Under the pieces are notes generated by a model, which did not search any database, was not told where the DNA came from, and saw nothing but the letters and a program-made list of their open reading frames with translations. A DNA stretch of 64,000 nt from an uncultured Burkholderiales bacterium (lineage in GTDB: Bacteria; Pseudomonadota; Gammaproteobacteria; Burkholderiales; Burkholderiaceae_C): positions 1 through 64,000 of the forward strand of contig CAITYM010000030.1 of NCBI GenBank assembly GCA_903896615.1, given 5' to 3'. A program made the position numbers and the translations under genes. Below are positions 8,978 to 17,710 of this stretch, piece after piece. Numbering within the stretch: the stretch's first letter is position 1; each line of letters opens with the position of its first letter.

Positions 8978-10009
8978 ATGTCGATTAATGACTCAAATAC
9001 CCGTCGACGTGTACTTAAAGATTTAACTAACGCCGCACTCACACTGAACCCGCTTAGCAAAAGTTTATTGGGAACTTTAACGGGTGTTAGCGTTGCCTCA
9101 AATGGACTGGCAGCGAGTACTTGGCCTAATAAACCCATACACTTCGTCGTCCCATTCTCAGCAGGGGGAGCAAATGATTTAATCGGACGCGCTGGAGGCG
9201 AAGGCGCTAGCAAGGCTCTTAATCAAACCATATTAATCGATAACAAACCGGGCGGTGGAACAACTTTAGGAGCAGACTTTGTATCCAAGAGTGCCCCTGA
9301 TGGCTACACTTTCTTGATCAGTGCCTCAGGCGTAATAACCAACAGCATGATCAAAAAATCAATGCCTTATAAAGACTCTGACCTAGTCCCAGTTGCAATG
9401 ATTGCTCTAGCACCTTCTATTATCATCGTTCCCGCAAGTTCGCCCTTTATGACCTTGAAGGATTTGATTCAAAAATCTCAAACTCCTGATGGCTTAAATT
9501 TCTCAACTGCAGGGACAGGCAGCACGCCCCACTTTGTTGCAGAACTGCTTAATCTTAATCACAACGCAAACCTGCGAATGGTTCCATTCAAGAGCGGATC
9601 CGAATCACTAAATGCCGTTATCGGAGCCCAAGTTGATGCAACCTCAGAGGCGAGCATTATCGTGCTCCCTCACCTTAAGAGTGGGCGAATAAGAGCACTC
9701 GCAACAACTTGGACGACACGCATTTCTGCTATTCCTGAATTACAAACCGCTATTGAGCAGGGTTACACAGAATTAAAAATAGCCCATTGGGCAGGACTTC
9801 ATGCACCCAAAGGTACTCCAGAGCCCATCTTAGACATGATGGCTAAAGCCATAGATACGGGTATGAAAACAGACTTCATCGCAACTCGGCTTCGTGCAGT
9901 AGGAATCGAACCTGTTGGTGGCACTCGAAGCAGCTTTAATCAGTTTATCAGTGCAGAGAGAACCAAGCTCTCAACTGTGATCAAAAAATCAGGTATGGTT
10001 GAGGACTAA
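8978..10009 (+). CDS. Bug/TctC-family periplasmic binding protein
   Basis: Tripartite tricarboxylate transporter receptor family, 343 aa. The N-terminus NTRRRVLKDLTNAALTLNPLSKSL resembles a Tat signal more than a Sec one (RR followed by a mildly hydrophobic stretch). The mature part has the Bug hallmarks: WPNKPIHFVVPFSAGGANDLIGR, NKPGGGTTLGADFVSKSAPDGYTFLI, and FSTAGTGSTPHFVAELL. No tctA/tctB membrane genes are nearby, as is common for orphan Bug genes in Burkholderiales. Ligand is probably a small carboxylic acid but cannot be specified. A good ribosome binding site (AAAGGA) precedes the ATG. Confidence 0.92.
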   Translation: MSINDSNTRRRVLKDLTNAALTLNPLSKSLLGTLTGVSVASNGLAASTWPNKPIHFVVPFSAGGANDLIGRAGGEGASKALNQTILIDNKPGGGTTLGADFVSKSAPDGYTFLISASGVITNSMIKKSMPYKDSDLVPVAMIALAPSIIIVPASSPFMTLKDLIQKSQTPDGLNFSTAGTGSTPHFVAELLNLNHNANLRMVPFKSGSESLNAVIGAQVDATSEASIIVLPHLKSGRIRALATTWTTRISAIPELQTAIEQGYTELKIAHWAGLHAPKGTPEPILDMMAKAIDTGMKTDFIATRLRAVGIEPVGGTRSSFNQFISAERTKLSTVIKKSGMVED

Positions 10010-10986
10010 TCTATTTTGATTCCTGTTGACTTGATAATTGAGCCGTACCGTTCTAGATCACGCTTAATTTGATCATTAAACTTCTCGGGTGGTTGCGGAG
10101 TCGGCGTTATACCTAAAGTGTTCAAGCGTTCCTTGACTTCGGGGTCATTCAAGACGAAATTGAGTTCTGCATTTAATTTTTCAATAACAGCCTTTGGCGT
10201 TTTGGCAGGAGCCATAATGCCTACCCATGAATTGATTTCAAAATCAGGTAGCCCACTCTCAATGAAGGTTGGAACGTCGGGCAAAGATTTAGAGCGCTGG
10301 GCACTTGAGACAGCAATAGGAACCAATTTGGCGGCCTTCACATACTGAACTGCACCAGCAATTGCCGTATATACCAGGGGAATATTTCCACCTAGTACAT
10401 CGGTCAGGGCTTGTCCCCCGCCCTTGTAAGGAATGTGAATAAGATTCGCCCCAGTTCGCTGCTTGAGAATTTCTCCTGCGATATGGGGAGTGCCGCCAGT
10501 TCCAGAAGTACCAAAGGCCAGCCCCTGTGGTGTTTGTTTGGAAATATCTACTACGTCCTTAACCGTTTTAAGTTGACTGGACGGGGAAGCGACCAAAATT
10601 AGCACTGCGTCCCCAATCTTTCCAACTGAGGCAAAGTCGCGCAACGTGTTGAACGGCACCTTATCGAAAAGATGTGGATTGATAACCATTGTTCCATCAA
10701 ACGCCAACAGTAAGGTATAGCCATCTGGCTCAGATAGAGCTACTTGTTGGGTTCCTATATTTCCTGAGGCTCCCGGCTTGTTGTCAACAATGACTTGCTG
10801 GCCAAGTCTTCGCGATAAGAACTCAGCAATCAACCGTCCACTGGTGTCGGTTACTCCGCCGGGTGTAAATGGGACGACCAGTCGAATGGGCTTTGAGGGA
10901 TAAGCCGACTGAGCGTTGGCCTGAAAGGCAGAACCGCTGACAATCAAGGGTAATATGCAAATTATTTTAGAAAAGTATGTTTTCAA
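10006..10986 (-). CDS. Bug/TctC-family periplasmic binding protein
   Basis: A second Bug-family receptor, 326 aa, convergent with the first; the two stop codons overlap by 4 bp. Signal peptide KTYFSKIICILPLIVSGSAFQANAQS, then AYPSKPIRLVVPFTPGGVTDTSGRLIAEFL, DNKPGASGNIGTQQVALSEPDGYTLLL and FGTSGTGGTPHIAGEILK. The start codon is TTG with no clear ribosome binding site, but it gives a sensible signal peptide and no in-frame ATG lies close by. No membrane components nearby. Confidence 0.9.
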   Translation of the reverse strand: MKTYFSKIICILPLIVSGSAFQANAQSAYPSKPIRLVVPFTPGGVTDTSGRLIAEFLSRRLGQQVIVDNKPGASGNIGTQQVALSEPDGYTLLLAFDGTMVINPHLFDKVPFNTLRDFASVGKIGDAVLILVASPSSQLKTVKDVVDISKQTPQGLAFGTSGTGGTPHIAGEILKQRTGANLIHIPYKGGGQALTDVLGGNIPLVYTAIAGAVQYVKAAKLVPIAVSSAQRSKSLPDVPTFIESGLPDFEINSWVGIMAPAKTPKAVIEKLNAELNFVLNDPEVKERLNTLGITPTPQPPEKFNDQIKRDLERYGSIIKSTGIKID

Positions 10987-11110
10987 TTTGATTTGTTTAT
11001 ATTTGAAAATTCAAGTTCAAGAAAGTACCAGCGTTAAATTACGCTTGGAATTAATTTTAAATGCTTGATTTGAAACTTGGATACCTTGTATACCCTACAT
11101 ATCTCCCCTA

Positions 11111-11126
11111 CCTGGGCAACACCAGG
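11111..11126. repeat. Inverted repeat in intergenic region upstream of PEP mutase family gene
   Basis: CCTGG-gcaaca-CCAGG, a short perfect inverted repeat in the 267-bp gap between the divergent Bug gene and the lyase gene at 11254. It could be an operator for either gene. Nothing else in the gap is convincing. Confidence 0.3.
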
Positions 11127-11253
11127 GTATGATTACATATCCTACAAAGGGCGACTTACAATTTTGCAAGTTGTCTAATTAAGCGTAAGACCCAGAAAAT
11201 TAAAACTCATTCCCTATTTTCGTTTCATACACAGCTTACCTATCCTCATTACC

Positions 11254-12150
11254 ATGTTATATCCAACCAGCCATCACCCCAACTTTCAAAACAGACGGGC
11301 TTGCCTAAGCGCAAAAATTAAATCAGGTTCACTCGTTATTGCTCCTGGTATTTTCGAGATGATTTCAGCAAAGATGGCTGATAAGCATGACTTTGATGCT
11401 TTGTATATGACTGGTTACGGCACAGTGGCCTCCTACCTCGGACTGCCAGACGCAGGAATCGCAACTGGTTCTGAGATGCTAAACAGAGTCTCGCAATTCG
11501 CAAAAGTTACAAAAACTCCTCTTATCTGTGATGGTGACACAGGCTACGGAGGTCTACTCAATGTGATGCATACAGTTCATAATTATGAACAATCAGGTGC
11601 GTGCGCTATTCAACTTGAGGATCAAGAATATCCAAAAAAATGTGGTCACATGTTGGGCAGGCGTGTCATAGAAGCTGAAGAAATGGTTCAAAAAATCAAA
11701 GTTGCAGTAGAAACAAGAGAGGACCCTAATTTCCTCATCATCGCAAGAACTGATGCTCGAACTACCCTAGGTCTAGATGAAGCCATGCGCAGAGCTGAGA
11801 TGTATGCCAAAGCAGGTGCAGATCTTTTATTCATTGAAAGCCCTGAATCGGTTGAGGAGATGGAGCAAATAGGAAAGGCTTTTGATCTGCCCCTTGTTGC
11901 GAATATGGTTGAGAGTGGACGTACTCCTGTTTTAAGCCACGATGAACTCAAGCGTTTAGGCTTTAGACTGGCCATTTTCCCAACCACAGCATTGTTAGCT
12001 GCAGGCGCTGCATTTAACTCAGTTTATAGCCACTTTAAACATCACGGCTCAAGCTTTAAAACTGAAGTACCCTTACATGATTTTCAAAAATTCTCACAAA
12101 TGATGGGGTTTGACTGGGTAGCTGAATTTGACAAAACACACTCCAAGTGA
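11254..12150 (+). CDS. Isocitrate lyase/PEP mutase superfamily enzyme
   Basis: A 298-aa TIM-barrel enzyme of the PEP mutase/2-methylisocitrate lyase/oxaloacetate decarboxylase superfamily. It shows the Mg-binding stretch ICDGDTGYGG, the catalytic loop KKCGH at residues 128-132 and IIARTDAR. The KKCGH loop with catalytic cysteine favours a C-C lyase (methylisocitrate lyase or dimethylmalate lyase type) over PEP mutase. It has no prp genes around it, so a propionate role is not supported by context; the nearby Bug receptors hint at carboxylate catabolism. Exact substrate not assignable. Confidence 0.88.
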   Translation: MLYPTSHHPNFQNRRACLSAKIKSGSLVIAPGIFEMISAKMADKHDFDALYMTGYGTVASYLGLPDAGIATGSEMLNRVSQFAKVTKTPLICDGDTGYGGLLNVMHTVHNYEQSGACAIQLEDQEYPKKCGHMLGRRVIEAEEMVQKIKVAVETREDPNFLIIARTDARTTLGLDEAMRRAEMYAKAGADLLFIESPESVEEMEQIGKAFDLPLVANMVESGRTPVLSHDELKRLGFRLAIFPTTALLAAGAAFNSVYSHFKHHGSSFKTEVPLHDFQKFSQMMGFDWVAEFDKTHSK

Positions 12151-12213
12151 TTTCCTGTCTGAACTAACCCCCATGCCTAAATTGAGAGGCTAGCGGGGCT
12201 CATTAGGTCCGAT

Positions 12214-12263
12214 GAGTCTCTACATTCAAGGCAAAAAATGTGAGACTCGATTCCCCCCTTTTT
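12214..12263 (+). terminator. Hairpin with downstream T run between convergent genes
   Basis: GAGTCTC (12214-12220) pairs with GAGACTC (12242-12248), extended inward by CATT/AATG, and a T run (12258-12263) follows nine bases later. It lies between the 3' ends of the lyase gene and glnB. The T run is farther from the stem than in a textbook terminator. Confidence 0.5.
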
Positions 12264-12617
<354 letters not shown>

Positions 12618-12722
12618 TTAATGAATGTGATGTGATTAACTTATGGGTAGTTTCACACGATTGAATTACGCAGAAAGCGTCGATGCAATGCCACACAGGC
12701 AGAGTTTATGCCATTGAAGCGC

Positions 12723-12786
12723 CATGTACTGGAATTCTTTGTCTATATTTTCAGTACATGAACAATACTCACTGCTCTAGTTCATG
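12723..12786 (-). repeat. Overlapping, mutually exclusive inverted repeats upstream of glnB
   Basis: CATGTACTG (12723-12731) is complementary to CAGTACATG (12752-12760). The right arm overlaps CATGAAC (12757-12763), which is complementary to GTTCATG (12780-12786). The central segment can therefore pair with either flank but not fully with both. This lies in the 286-bp gap between the DUF2798 gene and glnB, both on the minus strand. It could be an attenuator-like leader or a terminator for the upstream gene; no T run follows. Confidence 0.5.
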
Positions 12787-12888
12787 CAAACAGGGGAAGT
12801 GGGATATTGAGCCAGCACAGCTGTTGATGTAGGAATCATCGTGCAGTCAGGCTGGTGAGACAGTCCATAACAATGTCAACAGGAGATC

Positions 12889-13122
12889 TTATTTCCTACT
12901 CTCAAGGAGTTCCAAGCATCTTTTTGTTAAAAAATTAGCTACTGGTCTATACACAATAATACAGCTTACAGCAACTGGGTATGCAATTGTCCAAAGCTGA
13001 AACCACTGGTTTATAAACTGATCAGTTAGGCCTTGTCTAGACATGGTAATTATTCCTGTTAGGGTAAGGGATGTGAACAGGCCCATGAAAATCGCGAAGA
13101 CAATGATTGGTTTTGTAAACAT
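12889..13122 (-). CDS. DUF2798 family small membrane protein
   Basis: A 77-aa protein with two membrane segments, matching the DUF2798 family (short inner-membrane proteins of unknown function). It shows the typical layout: first helix IVFAIFMGLFTSLTLTGIITM, a loop with FINQWFQLWTIAYPVAV, and PVANFLTKR at the end. AGGAA precedes the ATG. It follows mreB on the same strand with a 60-bp gap, so cotranscription is possible but a functional link is unproven. Confidence 0.8.
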   Translation of the reverse strand: MFTKPIIVFAIFMGLFTSLTLTGIITMSRQGLTDQFINQWFQLWTIAYPVAVSCIIVYRPVANFLTKRCLELLESRK

Positions 13123-13182
13123 ATTGATTTTTAAGTTCCTAATTAATCAGCTATACACGAATATTCAATTATTGTGTTCTAG

Positions 13183-14226
13183 CTAATCATTGGAGAATAT
13201 ATTAACTGAACCATCCAAATTATCAAGAACTATACCGCATCCCCTAGCTACGCAGCCCAATGGATCATCAGCGATCAAGACTGGGAGACCTGTCTCCTCT
13301 TGTACCAACCGGTCTAAGCCTCTTAATAAGGCACCTCCCCCAGTTAACATAACTCCTCGATCCGAGATGTCTGCGCCAAGCTCTGGCGGCGTGTTCTCTA
13401 ACGCCAACTTGATGGCCGTAACGAGTTCATTAACAGGATCTGTCAGGGCCTCCATAATTTCAGAGGATGTGATTGTAAAACTTTGGGGGATCCCTTGATT
13501 TAAGTTGCGTCCATTGACTTCCATATCCAAAATTTCTAAACCGGGATAAGCCATACCAATCTTTATTTTTAAAGCCTCAGCGGTTTGGTCTCCAATCAAA
13601 ATACCGTAATTACGTCTGACGTAAGTAACGATGGCTTCATCAAATTTATCCCCCCCCACTCTGACACCAGATTTGTAGACCATTCCACCCAAGGAGATAA
13701 CACCAATTTCTGTCGTACCTCCACCAATATCAACTACCATTGAACCAACCGCTTCCCCAATGTTGATTCCAGCCCCAATTGCAGCAGCTATGGGCTCTTC
13801 TAATAGAAAAACTTGTGAAGCTCCCGCCCCTAATGCAGACTCCCTAATGGCTCTACGCTCAACTTGAGTAGAGCCACAGGGGACACAAATTACAATTCGC
13901 GGGCTTGGACGAAGTAAGGAGTTTTTGTATATTTTCTTAATGAAATACTTAATCATCAACCCTGTGACAGTGAAATCAGCAATAACACCATCTTTCATTG
14001 GGCGAATAGCCTCTAGTCCACTCGGCACGCGACCAATCATGGTTTTTGCCTCATTTCCAACAGCAACAACTGAGCGCTTAGACCTAAAGCCTCCTTCGTT
14101 TTTAACAACAACTACAGATGGCTCATCCAATATAACTCCTTGACCGCTGACATAGATAAGAGTATTTGCAGTTCCCAAATCTATTGCCATATCTTTAGAA
14201 AGAATTTTTACAAATTTTTCTAACAT
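13183..14226 (-). CDS. mreB: Rod shape-determining protein MreB
   Basis: Actin-like cytoskeletal ATPase, 347 aa, the usual MreB length. Phosphate-binding motifs are clear: [13 protein letters not shown] near residue 14, [18 protein letters not shown] near 168, and [13 protein letters not shown] near 292. AAAGGAA sits at the right spacing before the ATG. In most betaproteobacteria mreB heads an mreBCD-mrdA-rodA operon; here the downstream neighbour is DUF2798 and the upstream neighbour an Lrp regulator. Either mreC/D are elsewhere or this is a second mreB copy. Confidence 0.93.
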   Translation of the reverse strand: MLEKFVKILSKDMAIDLGTANTLIYVSGQGVILDEPSVVVVKNEGGFRSKRSVVAVGNEAKTMIGRVPSGLEAIRPMKDGVIADFTVTGLMIKYFIKKIYKNSLLRPSPRIVICVPCGSTQVERRAIRESALGAGASQVFLLEEPIAAAIGAGINIGEAVGSMVVDIGGGTTEIGVISLGGMVYKSGVRVGGDKFDEAIVTYVRRNYGILIGDQTAEALKIKIGMAYPGLEILDMEVNGRNLNQGIPQSFTITSSEIMEALTDPVNELVTAIKLALENTPPELGADISDRGVMLTGGGALLRGLDRLVQEETGLPVLIADDPLGCVARGCGIVLDNLDGSVNIFSND

Positions 14227-14335
14227 TGAAAATTCCTTTATTTGAATAGGCTGGTTAACCAGAAAATTAATTTCACTAAATTTTAACTGCTTATCTGATA
14301 CTTGCTAAGCACAACAAATTTATGACAAGGGGTGG

Positions 14336-14809
14336 TTAAAGCTGGATAGATTTGAGTGGCAAAGCTGTTTTATAGCGGACTTGCTTTAACGCAAAACTCG
14401 ATCTTATTTTTTCAATGCCCGGTATAGGGGTTAGACGCTCCAAAATAAATTTCTCTAAGGCTGCAATATCAGCAACTGCAACGCGTATCAGATAATCACT
14501 ATCACCGGTCATCAAATAACACTCCATGACCTCATCGTGCTTACAAATACTTTCTTCAAAATTTGAAAGCGCTGGCTTAGATTGCTCCTTAAGACTAATC
14601 GATATAAAAACATTTAAGCCCAGTCCTAATTTGTGCGGATCTGAGAGTGCTACATAACGCTTGATGACCCCTTGACCCTCTAACGCTTTAACCCGCATTA
14701 AACACGGGGAAGCAGATAAATGCACACGCTTAGCTAACTCAACATTTGTCAAAGAGCTGTCTTCTTGGAGTTGCTCGAGAATTTTCAAATCAATCGCATC
14801 TAAATTCAT
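14336..14809 (-). CDS. Lrp/AsnC family transcriptional regulator
   Basis: A 157-aa Lrp-type regulator: N-terminal winged helix (LDAIDLKILEQLQEDSSLTNVELAKRVHLSASPCLMRVKALEGQGVI) and C-terminal RAM ligand domain (VMECYLMTGDSDYLIRVAVADIAALEKFILERL with the GDxDY motif). It is divergent from the large E1 dehydrogenase gene with a 105-bp shared promoter region full of short repeats. That arrangement is like mdeR-mdeB in Pseudomonas putida, where an Lrp-type regulator controls methionine catabolism, so it likely senses an amino acid and controls the E1 gene. Confidence 0.92.
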   Translation of the reverse strand: MNLDAIDLKILEQLQEDSSLTNVELAKRVHLSASPCLMRVKALEGQGVIKRYVALSDPHKLGLGLNVFISISLKEQSKPALSNFEESICKHDEVMECYLMTGDSDYLIRVAVADIAALEKFILERLTPIPGIEKIRSSFALKQVRYKTALPLKSIQL

Positions 14810-14813
14810 AATA

Positions 14814-14899
14814 ATTCGATAAAAGCAGTATTTGCAGTATTTTATACCGTATATATTAAATAATTACGCATAAAAAGCATAATATTCGATTAATTATCG
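14814..14899. promoter_or_regulatory. Repeat-rich divergent promoter region, probable Lrp-type operators
   Basis: The AT-rich gap holds ATTCGAT twice (14814-14820, 14884-14890), CGAT-taatt-ATCG (14887-14899), CGATAA at 14817-14822 matched by TTATCG at 14894-14899, and a perfect tandem 9-mer GCAGTATTT (14825-14842). TATAAA at 14900-14905 could be the -10 of the E1 gene. Repeated sites across a divergent promoter suit Lrp-type wrapping, which is inference. Confidence 0.5.
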
Positions 14900-14914
14900 T
14901 ATAAAGTTAAACCC

Positions 14915-17584
14915 ATGAATCAACCTAATTTACCTCTCAATGCTGACCTAACTCTTATGGACCCGAGCTCGGACCAAGATCCAGGAGAAACCAAAGAGTG
15001 GCAGGAAGCCTTCACTTCTCTATTAGGATCACAGGGACCGAAGCGTGCACATTTCATCCTCAACTATTTACACACTTTATCTGCCAAGCTAGGGGTTAAG
15101 TGGTCTCCCAATTTAGTTTCACACTACATCAACACGATTGCAGTGGAGGAACAACCTTCTTTTCCAGGAGACCTAGCGCTTGAGGAGAAGCTTGCTTCGC
15201 TTATGCGGTGGAACGCTTTAGCAATGGTGGCTCGGGCCAACACAGCTTACGGTGAATTAGGTGGTCACATATCAAGCTATGCAAGTGCTGCAGACTTATT
15301 TGAAGTAGGATTTAATCACTTCTTTAAGGCAAGAAATAGCGAGCAAGGTGGTGATCTCGTCTTTTTTCAACCTCATAGCGCACCCGGTGTTTATGCGAGA
15401 GCATTTTTAGAGGGTCGACTAAATTCAAATGATCTTTCAAGTTACAGACAAGAGATTACTGCAACGTCCAGAGGGGCAAAAGGATTAAGCTCCTATCCAC
15501 ATCCCTGGTTAATGCCCGATTTCTGGCAATTCCCAACAGGCTCAATGGGCATTGGGCCTATCAGCTCCATCTATCACGCGCGTTTTATGAACTACTTGAC
15601 GCACAGAAAATTACTGGATTGCAGTGGCAGAAAGGTTTGGGGAGTGTTTGGTGACGGGGAAATGGATGAGCCAGAGAGTATGAGCGCCCTTACCTTAGCC
15701 TCCAGAGAGCGCTTGGATAACCTAGTTTGGGTAGTTAACTGTAACTTACAACGATTAGACGGGCCCGTTCGCGGCAATGGCAGAATCATTGATGAACTAG
15801 AACAACTATTTGTTGGCGCAGGTTGGCGGGTCATCAAACTCATTTGGGGAAGTGACTGGGATGGACTTTTTGCAAGAGACGTTAATGCAGCGTTAATACG
15901 GGCATTTTCTAATACAGTAGATGGACAAATGCAAACCTTTGCAGCCAAAGACGGTAGATTCAATAGGGATCATTTTTTCGGACAAAATCCAGAACTGTCC
16001 CAACTCGCTCAGGGTATGACGGATGAGCAAATTGATCGTCTGAAGAGGGGCGGTCACGATTTGGTAAAAATATACGCCGCATACGAAGCTGCTGCTAAAC
16101 ACACAGGTCAACCTGTTGTCATATTAGCTCATACCAAAAAAGGTTACGGCATGGGAAGTGCCGGCCAAGGTAAGATGACCACACATAGCCAAAAGAAGCT
16201 TGATGAGACAGCGCTAATCGAGTTCAGGAATAGATTTAATTTGCCAATGACGGACCAACAAGTCATTAATTTGGAATTTTATAAACCTGAAGAAACTTCC
16301 GCTGAAATGCAATATTTACATTCAAAGCGGGCCTCACTTGGAGGTTATATACCTAAGAGATTAAGCGAAGCACCCAAGCTTAGCATTCCAATGCTTGATT
16401 CTTACGCTGCATTTGCAATGGATGCAAATGGTAAAGAAATGTCGACAACAATGGCATTCGTTCGCTTGCTTGGAAATTTACTTAAAGACCCAACTCTTGG
16501 GCCCCGCATTGTTCCGATAGTTGCTGATGAGGCTAGAACTTTTGGTATGGCCAACTTGTTTAAACAAGTTGGAATCTATTCAAGCGTAGGCCAACGCTAT
16601 GAGCCAGAGGACATTGGTTCAGTACTCAGCTACAGGGAGGCACTGGACGGTCAAATTCTGGAGGAAGGGATCAGTGAAGCTGGTGCAATAGCGAGTTGGA
16701 CTGCAGCGGCAACCAGTTATAGTGTTCACGGCCTACCCATGCTACCCTTTTATATCTACTACTCCATGTTTGGTTTTCAAAGAGTGGGGGACGCGATTTG
16801 GGCTGCGGCGGATCAAAGGTCAAGAGGCTTCTTGTTAGGCGCTACATCAGGGAGAACCACATTGGGCGGCGAAGGGCTTCAACACCAAGACGGATCTAGT
16901 CATTTAATTGCGGCAACGGTGCCAAACTGTAAAGCTTACGATCCAGCATTCTCATATGAAATGGCAAGCATCATCGATTACGGTATGCGTGAAATGATGG
17001 AGTTACAAAAAGATGTTTTCTATTATGTAACTCTCATGAACGAAAATTACGAACAACCTAGTGGTTCAAATTTCCAGACCGCGGAGATAATCAAAGGGTG
17101 TTATAAATTCTCAAGCTCCGACGACCTGGTAGCGGCTAATCCCATGGACACGTCTAAAAAGAGCTCGACCATTAAACGGGTGAGCTTACTTGGCTCGGGT
17201 GCTATTTTGACAGAAGTAATTAAGGCTCAGAAAATACTTAAAGAACACGGCGTTGAATCTGACGTTTTTAGCGTTACAAGCTGGAGTGAGCTTGCAAGAG
17301 ATGGACTGGAAGTAGAAAAACTTGCTATCAAAGGTAAAGCAGGTAAACGAATACCCTTCATTCAAGCACAACTTAAAGTAGGTGCAGGACCTATTATCGC
17401 TGCCTCTGATTATGTAAGAGCTGTCCCCGAGAGCATTAGAGCCTTTTTGCCCGAGGGTCGCAAATATCTAAGCCTTGGAACAGATGGATTTGGTAGAAGT
17501 GATACGCGTTCAGCGCTACGAGAGTTCTTTCAGGTTGATGCTGCGCATATTGTTCAAGCCGCATTATTCGCGCTCAATTTATAA
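14915..17584 (+). CDS. Homodimeric 2-oxoacid dehydrogenase E1 (AceE/MdeB type)
   Basis: An 889-aa thiamine diphosphate-dependent E1 of the homodimeric pyruvate dehydrogenase type. The ThDP motif is GDGEMDEPES followed by LDNLVWVVNCNLQRLDGPVRGNG, and the C-terminal half contains GRTTLGGEGLQHQDGSSH. No E2 (aceF) or E3 (lpd) gene follows; the next gene is an unrelated barrel protein. The divergent Lrp-type regulator suggests the MdeB branch, which in P. putida acts on 2-oxobutyrate formed from methionine, with E2/E3 borrowed from the main complex. A main-pathway AceE remains possible if aceF is simply elsewhere. Upstream TATAAA lies only nine bases before the ATG. Confidence 0.9.
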   Translation: MNQPNLPLNADLTLMDPSSDQDPGETKEWQEAFTSLLGSQGPKRAHFILNYLHTLSAKLGVKWSPNLVSHYINTIAVEEQPSFPGDLALEEKLASLMRWNALAMVARANTAYGELGGHISSYASAADLFEVGFNHFFKARNSEQGGDLVFFQPHSAPGVYARAFLEGRLNSNDLSSYRQEITATSRGAKGLSSYPHPWLMPDFWQFPTGSMGIGPISSIYHARFMNYLTHRKLLDCSGRKVWGVFGDGEMDEPESMSALTLASRERLDNLVWVVNCNLQRLDGPVRGNGRIIDELEQLFVGAGWRVIKLIWGSDWDGLFARDVNAALIRAFSNTVDGQMQTFAAKDGRFNRDHFFGQNPELSQLAQGMTDEQIDRLKRGGHDLVKIYAAYEAAAKHTGQPVVILAHTKKGYGMGSAGQGKMTTHSQKKLDETALIEFRNRFNLPMTDQQVINLEFYKPEETSAEMQYLHSKRASLGGYIPKRLSEAPKLSIPMLDSYAAFAMDANGKEMSTTMAFVRLLGNLLKDPTLGPRIVPIVADEARTFGMANLFKQVGIYSSVGQRYEPEDIGSVLSYREALDGQILEEGISEAGAIASWTAAATSYSVHGLPMLPFYIYYSMFGFQRVGDAIWAAADQRSRGFLLGATSGRTTLGGEGLQHQDGSSHLIAATVPNCKAYDPAFSYEMASIIDYGMREMMELQKDVFYYVTLMNENYEQPSGSNFQTAEIIKGCYKFSSSDDLVAANPMDTSKKSSTIKRVSLLGSGAILTEVIKAQKILKEHGVESDVFSVTSWSELARDGLEVEKLAIKGKAGKRIPFIQAQLKVGAGPIIAASDYVRAVPESIRAFLPEGRKYLSLGTDGFGRSDTRSALREFFQVDAAHIVQAALFALNL

Positions 17585-17611
17585 TTCGCTTGTGCATGCC
17601 GAACAATACTA

Positions 17612-17639
17612 AATATCATATCTTTCTGAAAATGATATT
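17612..17639. repeat. 8-bp inverted repeat after the E1 dehydrogenase gene
   Basis: AATATCAT (17612-17619) and ATGATATT (17632-17639) with a 12-base spacer, 27 bp after the E1 stop codon. A-T rich with no clean T run; possibly a weak terminator or an operator for the following barrel gene. Confidence 0.3.
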
Positions 17640-17710
17640 GACCTTAAAAATATAACTTTAATTGATATAGCTTATTTTTGAGTTTTGTTAAGGGGTATAC
17701 ACTTCATGCG

